Below are positions 9,201-16,613 of a stretch of DNA of 37,336 nucleotides, piece by piece. The first letter of the stretch is position 1; every line of letters begins with the position of its first letter. The notes beneath the pieces are model-generated. The model saw only the letters and a list, made by a program, of their open reading frames with translations. It made no database searches and was not told the origin of the DNA. The position numbers and the translations under genes were made by a program. The DNA is taken from contig DLQB01000140.1 of the NCBI GenBank assembly GCA_002477505.1, positions 2,117 to 39,452 on the forward strand, written 5' to 3'. The DNA is from Flavobacteriales bacterium UBA7443. GTDB lineage: Bacteria > Bacteroidota > Bacteroidia > Flavobacteriales_D > Sanyastnellaceae.

Positions 9201-10806
9201 TTTTGCAGTAGATGTGGTCCTTTAATTTCGGAGTAGTTTGAACCCAAAGTGTTTCTGGGTTGATTTTAACATAGCCCAAGTTGGCCAGCTCCATCAGCAT
9301 CACACGTGCTTGAACTTCACTCAATCGAATGTAACGCGCGAAGTCTTCGGTCATGAAGCCTGAACGTCCTGATTCCTTCGTAAATCGATACACTTCGATG
9401 ACTGGATTCACGGGGTCAATGCCCTGGATGGCATCGAAAGAACTCTGCTCGAAATAGTTTGTGCTGGAAAATTGGGCAATCGCTTGTCCCGCATCAAGCG
9501 CTGAACCCACAAGAATTCGCGGTTGATCAATTTCCCAAAGAACACCTGAAACATCCCATTCTAAGTCATGGTACTTGTCAAGAAAAGGTTGCTGCCCTAG
9601 TCCTTGTTCTTGGCGGTAGGCAGCGACTTGCCTCCGACCATTGTTGTAGCGACTCTGGACATCAGGGTGGCTCAGCGTGTCCCCTGCGAAATGCATGATG
9701 AATTCAGCATTGGAACATGACCAACCGGAAGATGAAAACAGAAATTGACTTCCATGAAATTCCATGAAAGTCGTGTCGGCCTGCATAATATTAATTCTCG
9801 CCAGTTGGGATTCATTTCGAATGCCCAAGATTTGGGAGCCTTTGAACTGAACTCCTCCGGTATAATTGGTTTGAGGAAATACGTCTTCTAGTTCCACCAG
9901 CTCTTCTTCGCACCGAAATCGAGGATACGTTTTCTCGGCAGGGCTATTTACTGATTCGAGTTTGGCGACGAATGACCCCCTCAAGGGTTTGCCAGCGAGT
10001 TCTGCATGCATGACGCAACTGGGAACCTGGTATCGATTGCTTTTCAAGTCAATGGTTGAAGCCGGAAGCTCAGCATAATACATATTGGGGTTGAAGGTCG
10101 TGCCTTCCCACTGAACTCTAGATGGAGCGATTTTAAGATCTTCATCTCGAAGGTCCCACTCGCCCGATGTGTTTAAAACAGTAAAGTGGTCCACTTTGCT
10201 TCGAGCACTGAGCTGTGCGTTTTCGAAGATGAGCAGTGGAACGTTCTGTTGCCATTCGAGCTTCCATCGCATCGAATCCAACTCCCACCAATGCTTGTTG
10301 CTCGAATAGAGGATGTTGTTGGCGATCAATTCCGGCGAAATCGCGAGAAATGCAAATCCTGTTTTGCGGTGTTTTTTATTGGACCACATACGACTCGAAA
10401 AGGAATGCCAGTCGTCCCATAGATCTGTCTTGTCCGGCGCACTCAAAGCTAAAATGGTGTGCAGGTAATTTCGAATGTCCTTGCTTCCTGACGCTCGGGC
10501 GGCTTCCAAGGCTGACACGACTTCATCGACTGTCTCGATCCTTGCCTCATCCAGCGAAGCGCAAAGGGACGGCATCAGTGTTTTTTTTACCCAACGACCG
10601 TCTTCCTTTGAAACATTGTTCATCAGACTAGTCAAGCGGACTTCAAGCGCCTCACAGGCCTCTGATTGCGCTTCAATCGTACCGATGAACGCAATACAAG
10701 CAAAGGCAGCCAGAAAGAGAAATCTGAGCCGCGTGTATTGATTGCAAATTAAGAGAGAGGCGGAAAACTCCATGGTTCGAAAATTACAACGAACCTTTGC
10801 CGACAT
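6298..10806 (-). CDS. Very large exported protein of unknown function (1502 aa)
   Basis: I do not recognise a named family. A Sec signal peptide is visible (LRFLFLAAFACIAFIG, cut near ...IEA-Q), so the protein is periplasmic or outer-membrane linked. No lipobox and no T9SS C-terminal domain are seen. After a helical region (residues about 47-150), most of the rest looks beta-rich, with recurring short amphipathic strands such as 'GRGLIELKDASLSS' and 'GAGLMELPLNFGLV', reminiscent of AsmA/LptD-like or beta-helical envelope proteins. Near residues 485-540 lies a helical insert (LSEVQARVMLMELANLGYV) that resembles a winged-helix fold, which is odd for an exported protein. The ATG at 10806 lies 6 bp after prmA; a second ATG at 10773 would give a shorter signal peptide and may be the true start. 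It sits between prmA and fadH in one operon. Confidence 0.85.
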   Translation of the reverse strand: MSAKVRCNFRTMEFSASLLICNQYTRLRFLFLAAFACIAFIGTIEAQSEACEALEVRLTSLMNNVSKEDGRWVKKTLMPSLCASLDEARIETVDEVVSALEAARASGSKDIRNYLHTILALSAPDKTDLWDDWHSFSSRMWSNKKHRKTGFAFLAISPELIANNILYSSNKHWWELDSMRWKLEWQQNVPLLIFENAQLSARSKVDHFTVLNTSGEWDLRDEDLKIAPSRVQWEGTTFNPNMYYAELPASTIDLKSNRYQVPSCVMHAELAGKPLRGSFVAKLESVNSPAEKTYPRFRCEEELVELEDVFPQTNYTGGVQFKGSQILGIRNESQLARINIMQADTTFMEFHGSQFLFSSSGWSCSNAEFIMHFAGDTLSHPDVQSRYNNGRRQVAAYRQEQGLGQQPFLDKYHDLEWDVSGVLWEIDQPRILVGSALDAGQAIAQFSSTNYFEQSSFDAIQGIDPVNPVIEVYRFTKESGRSGFMTEDFARYIRLSEVQARVMLMELANLGYVKINPETLWVQTTPKLKDHIYCKTGRKDYDVMRFNSSPIDGVNAEWSLLNGHIQINGIDEIRLSTAKDVVLYPANGEIVVKRDRDFLFDGRIQAGNIKMAGDAFSFDYSDFTIDFDAIESIQLSVYNEDELNSRGTPRKRSLNSQIEGVSGTLSIDYPTNRSGRRSELHPDYPVFESTVTSFVYYDRFDLFEGAYDRDEFYFAVEPFQLKRLDNLTKSGFTLDGTLVSAGILKDLPLPLKVMDDYYLGLETSSAPEGIDVYSDAATFTKDIKLDGKGLQGQGSIDFITAHIESSSMTMLPDSIIGQAELLVNEADEERNTAAMQGVNGSFSFHPTRKQLDMRSGGSPFEFYQEEARLTGVAQVTPRAFTGRGLIELKDASLSSDEFDFRTANLKSPSATFSLNGNRSQITAFKTDDVACDLNFQERLGVFSPNSGETRIELPIQQYICFMDRFRWYMDEDEIDLLTNRSQEGMPFDFNDDRTSSNFISAHPNQDSLHFLSSSATYRIGEDMLTCNGVESLSIADSRIIPDSGRLIIRAKAKMDELRFAQIVTNATTRYHFIDSAFLNVYGKYAFEGTGLYNYQSADGKVNRIFFDDIQVDDSLRTTGGGSIMARNGFLLGPAFAFAGDIKMVSSEPHLYFSGGTKMTKECKRMQRSWIAFEGYINPKAIAIPVSDRPQDTEGDMLAYGLMASSRPPFTVYGAFLDPQGDDSDLNILKTRGELRYQDERYIFSSQEKFENPNSSEARVDIRPSTCDLRGAGLMELPLNFGLVNQSFVGSFEINPRGEYVFKGSMRLDIDLDQVLYDRMALQIPSWEPAEPVNIVETNYEQALQAWLGAKESSKLVNDLAMTGKIKNTPKSMRTQVVLTGLEMTWEPKLEAFISTSKFAIASLGSAPVFQEIPGKLILRRSRSKDSFTLYLHGDQENWYHFDYRDKTLNCSTPDRAGFLSSIAEIGDKKRTKKDGDGRTYFYKAMNKNDRRNDFVDEYREFQ

Positions 10807-10812
10807 TGGTAT

Positions 10813-11667
10813 TCAGATTGCTTTGTTTACCAACAACAGGCAGGCCCAACCATCACGTTCAAATGATTCTGACAATTCAAGACCATGCCCACGTGCCTCG
10901 TCCAGAATAACAGGAATGTCAGCGGGAAAGAAGCCACTCAAAACAAGGTGGCCACCCGGGTGAAGGTGGCGTATGTAGGTGCTCATATCTGCCAAAAGGA
11001 TGTTCCGGTTGATGTTGGCCAATATGGTGTGAAAGATGCAGTCTATTGTTGAAAGGGTATTGGCGTCGCCGAGCAATGCTTCAATTTGACCATCGAGCCC
11101 ATTGCGCTGGATGTTTTCAAGCGTATTCCGATAGGACCATTCGTCGTTGTCTATCGCCACGACGCGAGCTGCGCCTAACTTCTTGGCAGCAATGGCGAGT
11201 GCTCCCGTTCCGCACCCCATGTCCAAGACATTTTGACCCACCGGATTCAAGCTGTGCACAGCGTGCATCATTTGCCAAGTGGTTGGGTGATGCCCCGTAC
11301 CGAAGGACATTTCAGGCTGTATGATGATGTCCAAACCCGACGCAGGCGGCGCATGAAATGGAGCACGCATCATGATTTTACCATCGACATCGATCGGGTC
11401 GTAATTGGATTCCCATTGCGCATTCCAATTTTCAGATTCCACCCAATTTTCTTCTACACGTACCTCCGCTATTTCACGCAATTGCTGAAGCACAGATTGG
11501 TATTCCTCTGCATTGAATACATCGTCCTTGGCATAAGCGATAAGTCGGTCTCCCTCCTCCTCAAACATATCGAATCCACAATTACTCAGGTAGGCCACGG
11601 CTACTTCCCTTGCCGGCAAAACAGGTGAGCACATCAACGAGGCCTTGAAGTATTTGGATTCCTTCAT
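10813..11667 (-). CDS. prmA: Ribosomal protein L11 methyltransferase
   Basis: Predicted SAM-dependent enzyme that methylates ribosomal protein L11. The 284-aa sequence has an N-terminal substrate-recognition region, then the PrmA signature FGTGHHPTTWQMM. The SAM-binding motif I follows as VLDMGCGTGALAIAAKKLGA, then VVAIDNDEWS. The post-motif IV reads TILANINRNILL, where the ANI.R.. motif marks PrmA among class I methyltransferases. The ATG at 11667 lies 9 bp after the tpiA stop and the gene ends 6 bp before the large exported protein gene, so it is in the middle of a four-gene operon. Confidence 0.93.
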   Translation of the reverse strand: MKESKYFKASLMCSPVLPAREVAVAYLSNCGFDMFEEEGDRLIAYAKDDVFNAEEYQSVLQQLREIAEVRVEENWVESENWNAQWESNYDPIDVDGKIMMRAPFHAPPASGLDIIIQPEMSFGTGHHPTTWQMMHAVHSLNPVGQNVLDMGCGTGALAIAAKKLGAARVVAIDNDEWSYRNTLENIQRNGLDGQIEALLGDANTLSTIDCIFHTILANINRNILLADMSTYIRHLHPGGHLVLSGFFPADIPVILDEARGHGLELSESFERDGWACLLLVNKAI

Positions 11668-11676
11668 AACCCTGCT

Positions 11677-12435
11677 TTATGAGGCTTCAGATGCAGCGAC
11701 AAGGGATAGGAAGGACGAAGCTTCCAATGCGGCGCCGCCAATCAACCCCCCGTTAACATCCGGTTGACCGAAAATTTCGGCAGCATTGGACGGTTTGCAG
11801 CTTCCGCCATACAGAATACGTGTGGTTGAGGCCACTTGGGGATTGAACCAATTGCCAAGTTGTTCCCGTATGAATCGATGCATCTCTTGCGCTTGATCTG
11901 CTGAGGCTGTCACGCCTGTTCCAATGGCCCAAACCGGTTCGTATGCAATCGTAATGTTTGCCATTTTAGCAGAATCGACGTCGGCCAAGGCATCTTTGAG
12001 TTGCTTCGAAATCAACTCAAAGTGCTCTTCAGACTCACGGACTTCGAGCGACTCACCGCAACACAGCAACACATGAAGGCTCGCGCCAATGGCTTGATTG
12101 ACTTTTGATCGTACAACCTCGAAGGATTCGCCAAAGCGATCTCTCCGTTCTGAATGTCCGATGATGACGTGTGTCACACCTGATGAATGAAGCATTTCAG
12201 CGGTGTATTCGCCTGTGTGCGCTCCGTGACCGTGCTCACTGCATTGCTGAGCGCTCAAATGGACCGCATGCGCCTTGTATTGCGCTGAGAATTGAGCGAG
12301 ATAAGGCGCGGGTGGAGCTACGATAACCTCTGTTTTGTGCAACGTTGGAAGTCCTTTCGTGATGGCATCCATCAACTCTATCCCTTCATTCATTAATTTG
12401 TTGCTCTTCCAGTTCCCTGCGACAATGTTCCTCAT
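11677..12435 (-). CDS. tpiA: Triosephosphate isomerase
   Basis: Interconverts dihydroxyacetone phosphate and glyceraldehyde 3-phosphate in glycolysis and gluconeogenesis, in the cytoplasm. The frame is open 40 codons further upstream, but the ATG at 12435 gives the canonical start MRNIVAGNWKSNK and a normal 252-aa length. Key residues are present: Asn8 and Lys10 in AGNWK, the electrophile His94 in IIGHSERR, and the catalytic Glu166 in AYEPVWAIGTG. The phosphate-binding loops LYGGS and GGLIGGAAL are also present. It is the first gene of the minus-strand operon and is divergent from recQ, with about 60 bp between the two starts. Confidence 0.96.
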   Translation of the reverse strand: MRNIVAGNWKSNKLMNEGIELMDAITKGLPTLHKTEVIVAPPAPYLAQFSAQYKAHAVHLSAQQCSEHGHGAHTGEYTAEMLHSSGVTHVIIGHSERRDRFGESFEVVRSKVNQAIGASLHVLLCCGESLEVRESEEHFELISKQLKDALADVDSAKMANITIAYEPVWAIGTGVTASADQAQEMHRFIREQLGNWFNPQVASTTRILYGGSCKPSNAAEIFGQPDVNGGLIGGAALEASSFLSLVAASEAS

Positions 12436-12496
12436 GACCTTTGTTGTAATTAAAGCGCGAAGGTCGCAATTGGAATTGTTTAAATGAACAGATGTG

Positions 12497-14395
12497 ATGA
12501 TTGATTCACCCCAAGCACCCTTGGATGATAAGCGATTGCTAGGATTGCTCAACAATCATTGGCATTTTGAGACGTTTCGCGAGCAACAAAAACCACCAAT
12601 TCATAGCCTCGCCAGCGGGAAGGATACGTTAGCTGTACTCCCCACAGGAGGTGGCAAATCCTTATGCTATCAAATTTCCGGTCTGTACCGCGGAGGAATA
12701 TGTCTCGTGATTTCACCTTTGGTGGCCCTTATGCAAGATCAAGTTGAAGGGTTGAAGGAAAAGGGCATGAACGCAGTTTCGCTTGCAGGAAACCTCAATT
12801 ACAAGACGATTGAGCGCTTATTAGACAATGCCGAGCGTCTGCCGTCTTGTTTCCTTTATTGTTCGCCGGAGCGCCTTCACCATCCTTTGCTCAAATCGAG
12901 AATTGAACGTCTACCCATTCGAACAATTGTAGTGGATGAAGCGCATTGTATTTCACAATGGGGACACGATTTCCGGCCTGAATATCGTGAGGTTTCTTCC
13001 CTGCGTGACAAATGCCCCGGAGCTGCATGGGGTGCCTTCACCGCGACGGCTACACAAAATGTGCTGAAAGATATTGAGGAGCAATTGAAACTGAATGCAG
13101 CTAGCGTATTCGAGTTTCCCATGCAGCGTGAAAATCTCATCTATTCCGTTTTTACTTCTGGTGATGCAGAAAAAGAACTTTTAATGGCGTTAAAGCGATC
13201 CCGAGGATCGGGCTTGCTCTACGTTTCCAGCCGCTCAGAAGCGGAGTTCTGGTCAGACAGGATGCGGCAGATTGGAATCCAAAGTTCGGCCTACCATGCG
13301 GGGATTCCTGCCCCCGAGCGAATGAGGATTCAAACGTCTTGGATGGTTGGAGACTATCGGGTATTGGCATGCACCAGTGCCTTTGGAATGGGAATAGACA
13401 AGCCGGATGTGCGGTTTGTTTTTCACGCATCACCCCCTCAAGATTTAGAAAGCTATGTGCAAGAAGCCGGTCGCGCGGGCCGCGACGGGAAACCCAGCCT
13501 TTGTATGCTTTTCATGAATCGGAATTCCTTGGACGTGAGCCGAAAAAAACTTGAACAGAAAGCCCCTGATTTACCGGCTATTCAAGAAGTATACCAGGGC
13601 CTGGCCAATCAGGGCTCAGTTCCCGTTGGCGCAAGACCTGAAGAGCCGACCGTATTCGATTTAGCCCGCTGGTTGAAAGGCAATGACATGCGTTATTTTG
13701 ATTGGAGTTTGAGCGTGAATTATTTGAATCGAGCCGGCTACATTTCAAGTGAACGTTTAGACCGTGAGGAGCGTTTTGAAATAGCGTTGCGGGAATCTTT
13801 GATCGAAAGTCCGCTGGACGGAAATCCAAGTGCCATCCGATTGCGAAGCGCGCTCACGGAATGGTTTCGCACCCATGAGTCAAATGCGATTGTTCCCATT
13901 CAGGCCTTGATACAAATATCCGGGATGACTGCTCATCAATGCAGGATTGAGTTGGATCGGCTCAAGAGATGGGGATTCATTGAAAGCAAACGATTGCCAC
14001 CTTTGCATCAGATTGAATGGTTGCGCCCACGCGAAGAGGCAACGAACGTCATTCTTCCCCGATCCCTCACGGTTGATTGGGTGCAGTCCTTGAAAGCAAA
14101 GTGGGAAGCATTTTCAGCGTATGCTGCCTCAACAAATTGCCGACAGCAGATTATACAACGATATTTTTCGGGAGAAGATGTCCAACCATGTGAGAATTGC
14201 GACAATTGCATGAAAGCCAACGAATCGTGGGCCCGAGAAAAATGGCTGGTCACGATACCCGATCAAGGCTTGGAAATTGAACAATTGGAGAAGCATGTTC
14301 CGGTAAGTTACAAACCCGTGCTATTCCACTTCCTCGCGCTCTGGGCTGAGTTCAATGAGATAGAGGTCGTCAATCGGATCATCTATCGGCGTTGA
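12497..14395 (+). CDS. recQ: ATP-dependent DNA helicase RecQ
   Basis: 3'-5' superfamily 2 helicase that acts in recombination and fork repair. About 632 aa, close to the usual length for the family. Motifs in order: Walker A LPTGGGKSLCYQ, the DEAH box VDEAHCISQWGHDFRPEY, motif III FTATAT, and motifs V/VI in AFGMGIDKPDVRFVFHAS and QEAGRAGRDG. The zinc-binding region of the RQC domain appears as CRQQIIQRYF...CENCDNC near residues 545-570, followed by a short tail with no clear HRDC domain. A GTG at 12494 immediately precedes the ATG at 12497; the ATG was preferred. It is divergent from tpiA and 46 bp upstream of the RlmI-like gene. Confidence 0.95.
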   Translation: MIDSPQAPLDDKRLLGLLNNHWHFETFREQQKPPIHSLASGKDTLAVLPTGGGKSLCYQISGLYRGGICLVISPLVALMQDQVEGLKEKGMNAVSLAGNLNYKTIERLLDNAERLPSCFLYCSPERLHHPLLKSRIERLPIRTIVVDEAHCISQWGHDFRPEYREVSSLRDKCPGAAWGAFTATATQNVLKDIEEQLKLNAASVFEFPMQRENLIYSVFTSGDAEKELLMALKRSRGSGLLYVSSRSEAEFWSDRMRQIGIQSSAYHAGIPAPERMRIQTSWMVGDYRVLACTSAFGMGIDKPDVRFVFHASPPQDLESYVQEAGRAGRDGKPSLCMLFMNRNSLDVSRKKLEQKAPDLPAIQEVYQGLANQGSVPVGARPEEPTVFDLARWLKGNDMRYFDWSLSVNYLNRAGYISSERLDREERFEIALRESLIESPLDGNPSAIRLRSALTEWFRTHESNAIVPIQALIQISGMTAHQCRIELDRLKRWGFIESKRLPPLHQIEWLRPREEATNVILPRSLTVDWVQSLKAKWEAFSAYAASTNCRQQIIQRYFSGEDVQPCENCDNCMKANESWAREKWLVTIPDQGLEIEQLEKHVPVSYKPVLFHFLALWAEFNEIEVVNRIIYRR

Positions 14396-14441
14396 AATTT
14401 CTGTCTGCTGAATCAATGAATAAGGCGATTATCTTCGCTCC

Positions 14442-15635
14442 ATGACGGTTGAGAAAGCGATTTATTTAAAGCCCAAGAAGGAGGTCAGTATTTTGCGTAG
14501 GCATCCTTGGGTGTTCAGTGGCGCAATTCGAGCGATTGAAGGAGCTGTGCAAGCGGGAGATTTGGTAGCTGTGCACGCCAATAAGGGACGGCTCCTTGGG
14601 TATGGCCATTATTCGCCAGGCGCTTCCATTGCAGTCCGGATGCTCACCTTTAATGATGAAGAAATCATCGACCAAGACTGGTGGAATTCGAAAGTGCGTT
14701 CCGCTGTAGACATGCGAAAGCAGCTGGGACTGATGGGAGTTGCAGGCAACTCAATCTGCAGGCTTATTCACGCAGAAGGTGATGGTGCTTCTGGACTGAT
14801 CGTTGATTATTATGATCGGGTGGCGGTCATCCAGACGCATTCGGCTGGAATGCGTGAAGCATTGGATTCGATTCAGGAAGCATTGATTCACAGTCTTGGC
14901 TCGGAGCTTGTTGGAATCTACAACAAATCCGCAAAGCTATTGCGAAAGTTAAAGATCGCCGCGGAAGACGGATGGATATATGGGGCTGCACCAGACGATT
15001 GGAAACCTTTGGAATATGGTGGCGCCTTTGAAATTGATATTTTATTGGGGCAAAAGACCGGATTCTTTGTCGATCAGCGCGAAAACAGAGCTCTGTTAGG
15101 TCGGCTTTCCAAAGGGAAGAGTGTTCTGAACGTATTCAGTTACACGGGCGGCTTCTCTGTGGCAGCCTTATTGGGCGGAGCCACCAAGGTCGATAGCCTT
15201 GACAGCTCATCCAGAGCCTTGGAATTGGCGCAAATCAACGCCGAAGCCAACGGCTTTGGAAAAGACGCACATGGTTGCATCGAAGCAGACGCGATGGAAT
15301 ATTTGAAATCAGGCGTTACGGGTTATGATATCGTAGTATTGGACCCTCCTGCCTTTGCTAAGAGCGTTTCTGCCCGGCACAAAGCCGTCCAAGGTTACAA
15401 GCGAATCAATTCGCGAGCGTTGGAGTCGATGAAGCCTGGAAGCCTATTGTTTACATTTTCCTGTTCTCAAGCGGTGGATGACCGACTGTTTACCCATACC
15501 GTTATATCAGCAGCGATTCAGGCGGAGCGTGAAGTGCAAATTTTGCACCGTCTTCACCAGCCGCCAGACCATCCTGTAAGTGCTTTTCACCCGGAGGGTT
15601 CCTACCTAAAAGGACTTGTTATTCGTGTGAATTGA
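14442..15635 (+). CDS. rlmI: RlmI-like class I SAM-dependent rRNA methyltransferase
   Basis: Predicted 397-aa 23S rRNA cytosine-5 methyltransferase; E. coli RlmI makes m5C1962. The N-terminal 80 residues form a PUA-type RNA-binding region (RRHPWVFSGAI, GRLLGYGHYSPGASIAVRML). The middle has the linker typical of this family (QKTGFFVDQRENR). The SAM-binding site follows, VLNVFSYTGGFSVAALLGGA with acidic VDSLDSS, then the catalytic-region motif VVLDPPAFAKS and a C-terminal FTFSCSQAV. These features fit RlmI better than the RsmB group. It follows recQ by 46 bp and converges with pdxH, 16 bp away. The exact target nucleotide is inferred from the family. Confidence 0.9.
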   Translation: MTVEKAIYLKPKKEVSILRRHPWVFSGAIRAIEGAVQAGDLVAVHANKGRLLGYGHYSPGASIAVRMLTFNDEEIIDQDWWNSKVRSAVDMRKQLGLMGVAGNSICRLIHAEGDGASGLIVDYYDRVAVIQTHSAGMREALDSIQEALIHSLGSELVGIYNKSAKLLRKLKIAAEDGWIYGAAPDDWKPLEYGGAFEIDILLGQKTGFFVDQRENRALLGRLSKGKSVLNVFSYTGGFSVAALLGGATKVDSLDSSSRALELAQINAEANGFGKDAHGCIEADAMEYLKSGVTGYDIVVLDPPAFAKSVSARHKAVQGYKRINSRALESMKPGSLLFTFSCSQAVDDRLFTHTVISAAIQAEREVQILHRLHQPPDHPVSAFHPEGSYLKGLVIRVN

Positions 15636-15651
15636 CGACTTATTGCAGATC

Positions 15652-16302
15652 TCAAGGATCCAGTAAATCCACGTTCCAAGCCCCTTCTGACTCGTTTTTG
15701 ATTCGGTATCGCCAACGATTATGTAGTCGACTTGGACGACCTTGCCAAAATTCAATGGTTTCAATTGATAGGTCATACCCACCCCAAAAATCGGGACGGG
15801 GAATCACTTCGGCATCTTTGAAGGATTCAATCGCATCTTTTATTCTTTCTTGAATTTTCGGTTCCACGTTCGACTTGCTCTGATGCGAAGTCCAAGCGCC
15901 AATTTGGCTGGCGCGTGGCCGAGATGCGAAATAGTCGTCGCTAACCTTGGGTGTGCATCTTGACGCCACGCCTGTGATTCGAACTTGTCGTTCCCAATCC
16001 CTCCAAAAAAAGTTCACGCAGACATTCTCATTCACCGCAATGTCCCTCCCCTTTTTCGACTCATAATTCGTGAAAAACCGAATGCCCTGGTCCGTTATGG
16101 ACCGCAAAAGAACAATCCTCGAGCTTGGCTTCCCGGTCTCGTCGACACTCGACAAGCACATGGCATTGTAGTCGTCGGGGTCCGTGCTTTCTGCTGCCGA
16201 CAACCAATCCTCGAGGAGCTCGACGGGGCTGTTCGGCAGGTCGTCGCGTTTAAGCTCTCGCTTTGCGTAGTCCTTCCGGACTTTTTGCACGTTTGTATTC
16301 AT
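15652..16302 (-). CDS. pdxH: Pyridoxamine 5'-phosphate oxidase
   Basis: FMN-dependent enzyme that oxidises pyridoxine or pyridoxamine 5'-phosphate to pyridoxal 5'-phosphate, the last step of vitamin B6 synthesis and salvage. The 216-aa length matches E. coli PdxH (218). Recognisable blocks are VRKDYAKREL at the start, PSSRIVLLRSITDQGIRFFTNYESKKG (FMN site), CVNFFWRDWERQVRITG, SRPRASQIGAWTSHQS and the C-terminal signature IEFWQGRPSRLHNRWRYR. The open frame continues 15 codons upstream to a TTG, but the ATG at 16302 gives the family's normal N-terminus. It provides the cofactor used by the aminotransferase encoded further along, though the two are not linked. Confidence 0.94.
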   Translation of the reverse strand: MNTNVQKVRKDYAKRELKRDDLPNSPVELLEDWLSAAESTDPDDYNAMCLSSVDETGKPSSRIVLLRSITDQGIRFFTNYESKKGRDIAVNENVCVNFFWRDWERQVRITGVASRCTPKVSDDYFASRPRASQIGAWTSHQSKSNVEPKIQERIKDAIESFKDAEVIPRPDFWGGYDLSIETIEFWQGRPSRLHNRWRYRIKNESEGAWNVDLLDP

Positions 16303-16361
16303 AGCTATGGAGAGGGGTTTTGGTTCAATGTAACCTTTTGCAGCCAAATGCAGTAAAGTCT

Positions 16362-16369
16362 CAAAAATA
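16362..16369 (-). promoter_or_regulatory. Candidate -7 box for pdxH
   Basis: On the minus strand this reads TATTTTTG, an exact match to TAnnTTTG, about 60 bp before the pdxH ATG. No good -33 partner is visible, so confidence is low. Confidence 0.3.
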
Positions 16370-16376
16370 ATGAAAG

Positions 16377-16601
16377 ATGAGAAACCTAATCGTGAGTTAT
16401 CGAAAGTTGCCTCAGCAAATTCTGAGCAGCTTATCTGAAAAGTATCCAGATGGTTTTGACCATGATACCTTTGAGTTTGAAATGCCTGGCAAGCAAATGA
16501 TTTGCCGAGCCATTCGATTGTCGGTAGATGGTGTCAATTATTTGATTAAAATCGATCAACGCCCCAAACAAACCGATTTCCTCTTGGACGAGGAATGGTA
16601 A
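16377..16601 (+). CDS. Small conserved-looking protein of unknown function (74 aa)
   Basis: A 74-aa protein starting MRNLIVSYRKLP and ending in an acidic LLDEEW. No signal peptide or membrane segment is seen. The order of short strands and helices (IVSYRKLPQQILSSLSEKYPDG, then MICRAIRLSVDGVNYLIKID) resembles small uncharacterised cytoplasmic proteins that I recall from Flavobacteriales, but I cannot name a domain. It lies between divergent pdxH (75 bp) and convergent phoD-like gene (12 bp) and uses codons like its neighbours. The frame length and the tight 3' spacing favour a real gene. Confidence 0.7.
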   Translation: MRNLIVSYRKLPQQILSSLSEKYPDGFDHDTFEFEMPGKQMICRAIRLSVDGVNYLIKIDQRPKQTDFLLDEEW

Positions 16602-16613
16602 TCTTTTGGCCGA

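Noticed and set aside
12436..12555. N-terminal extension of tpiA by 40 codons
   Set aside because: It overlaps the recQ start and does not look like TPI sequence; the normal TPI N-terminus begins at the ATG at 12435.
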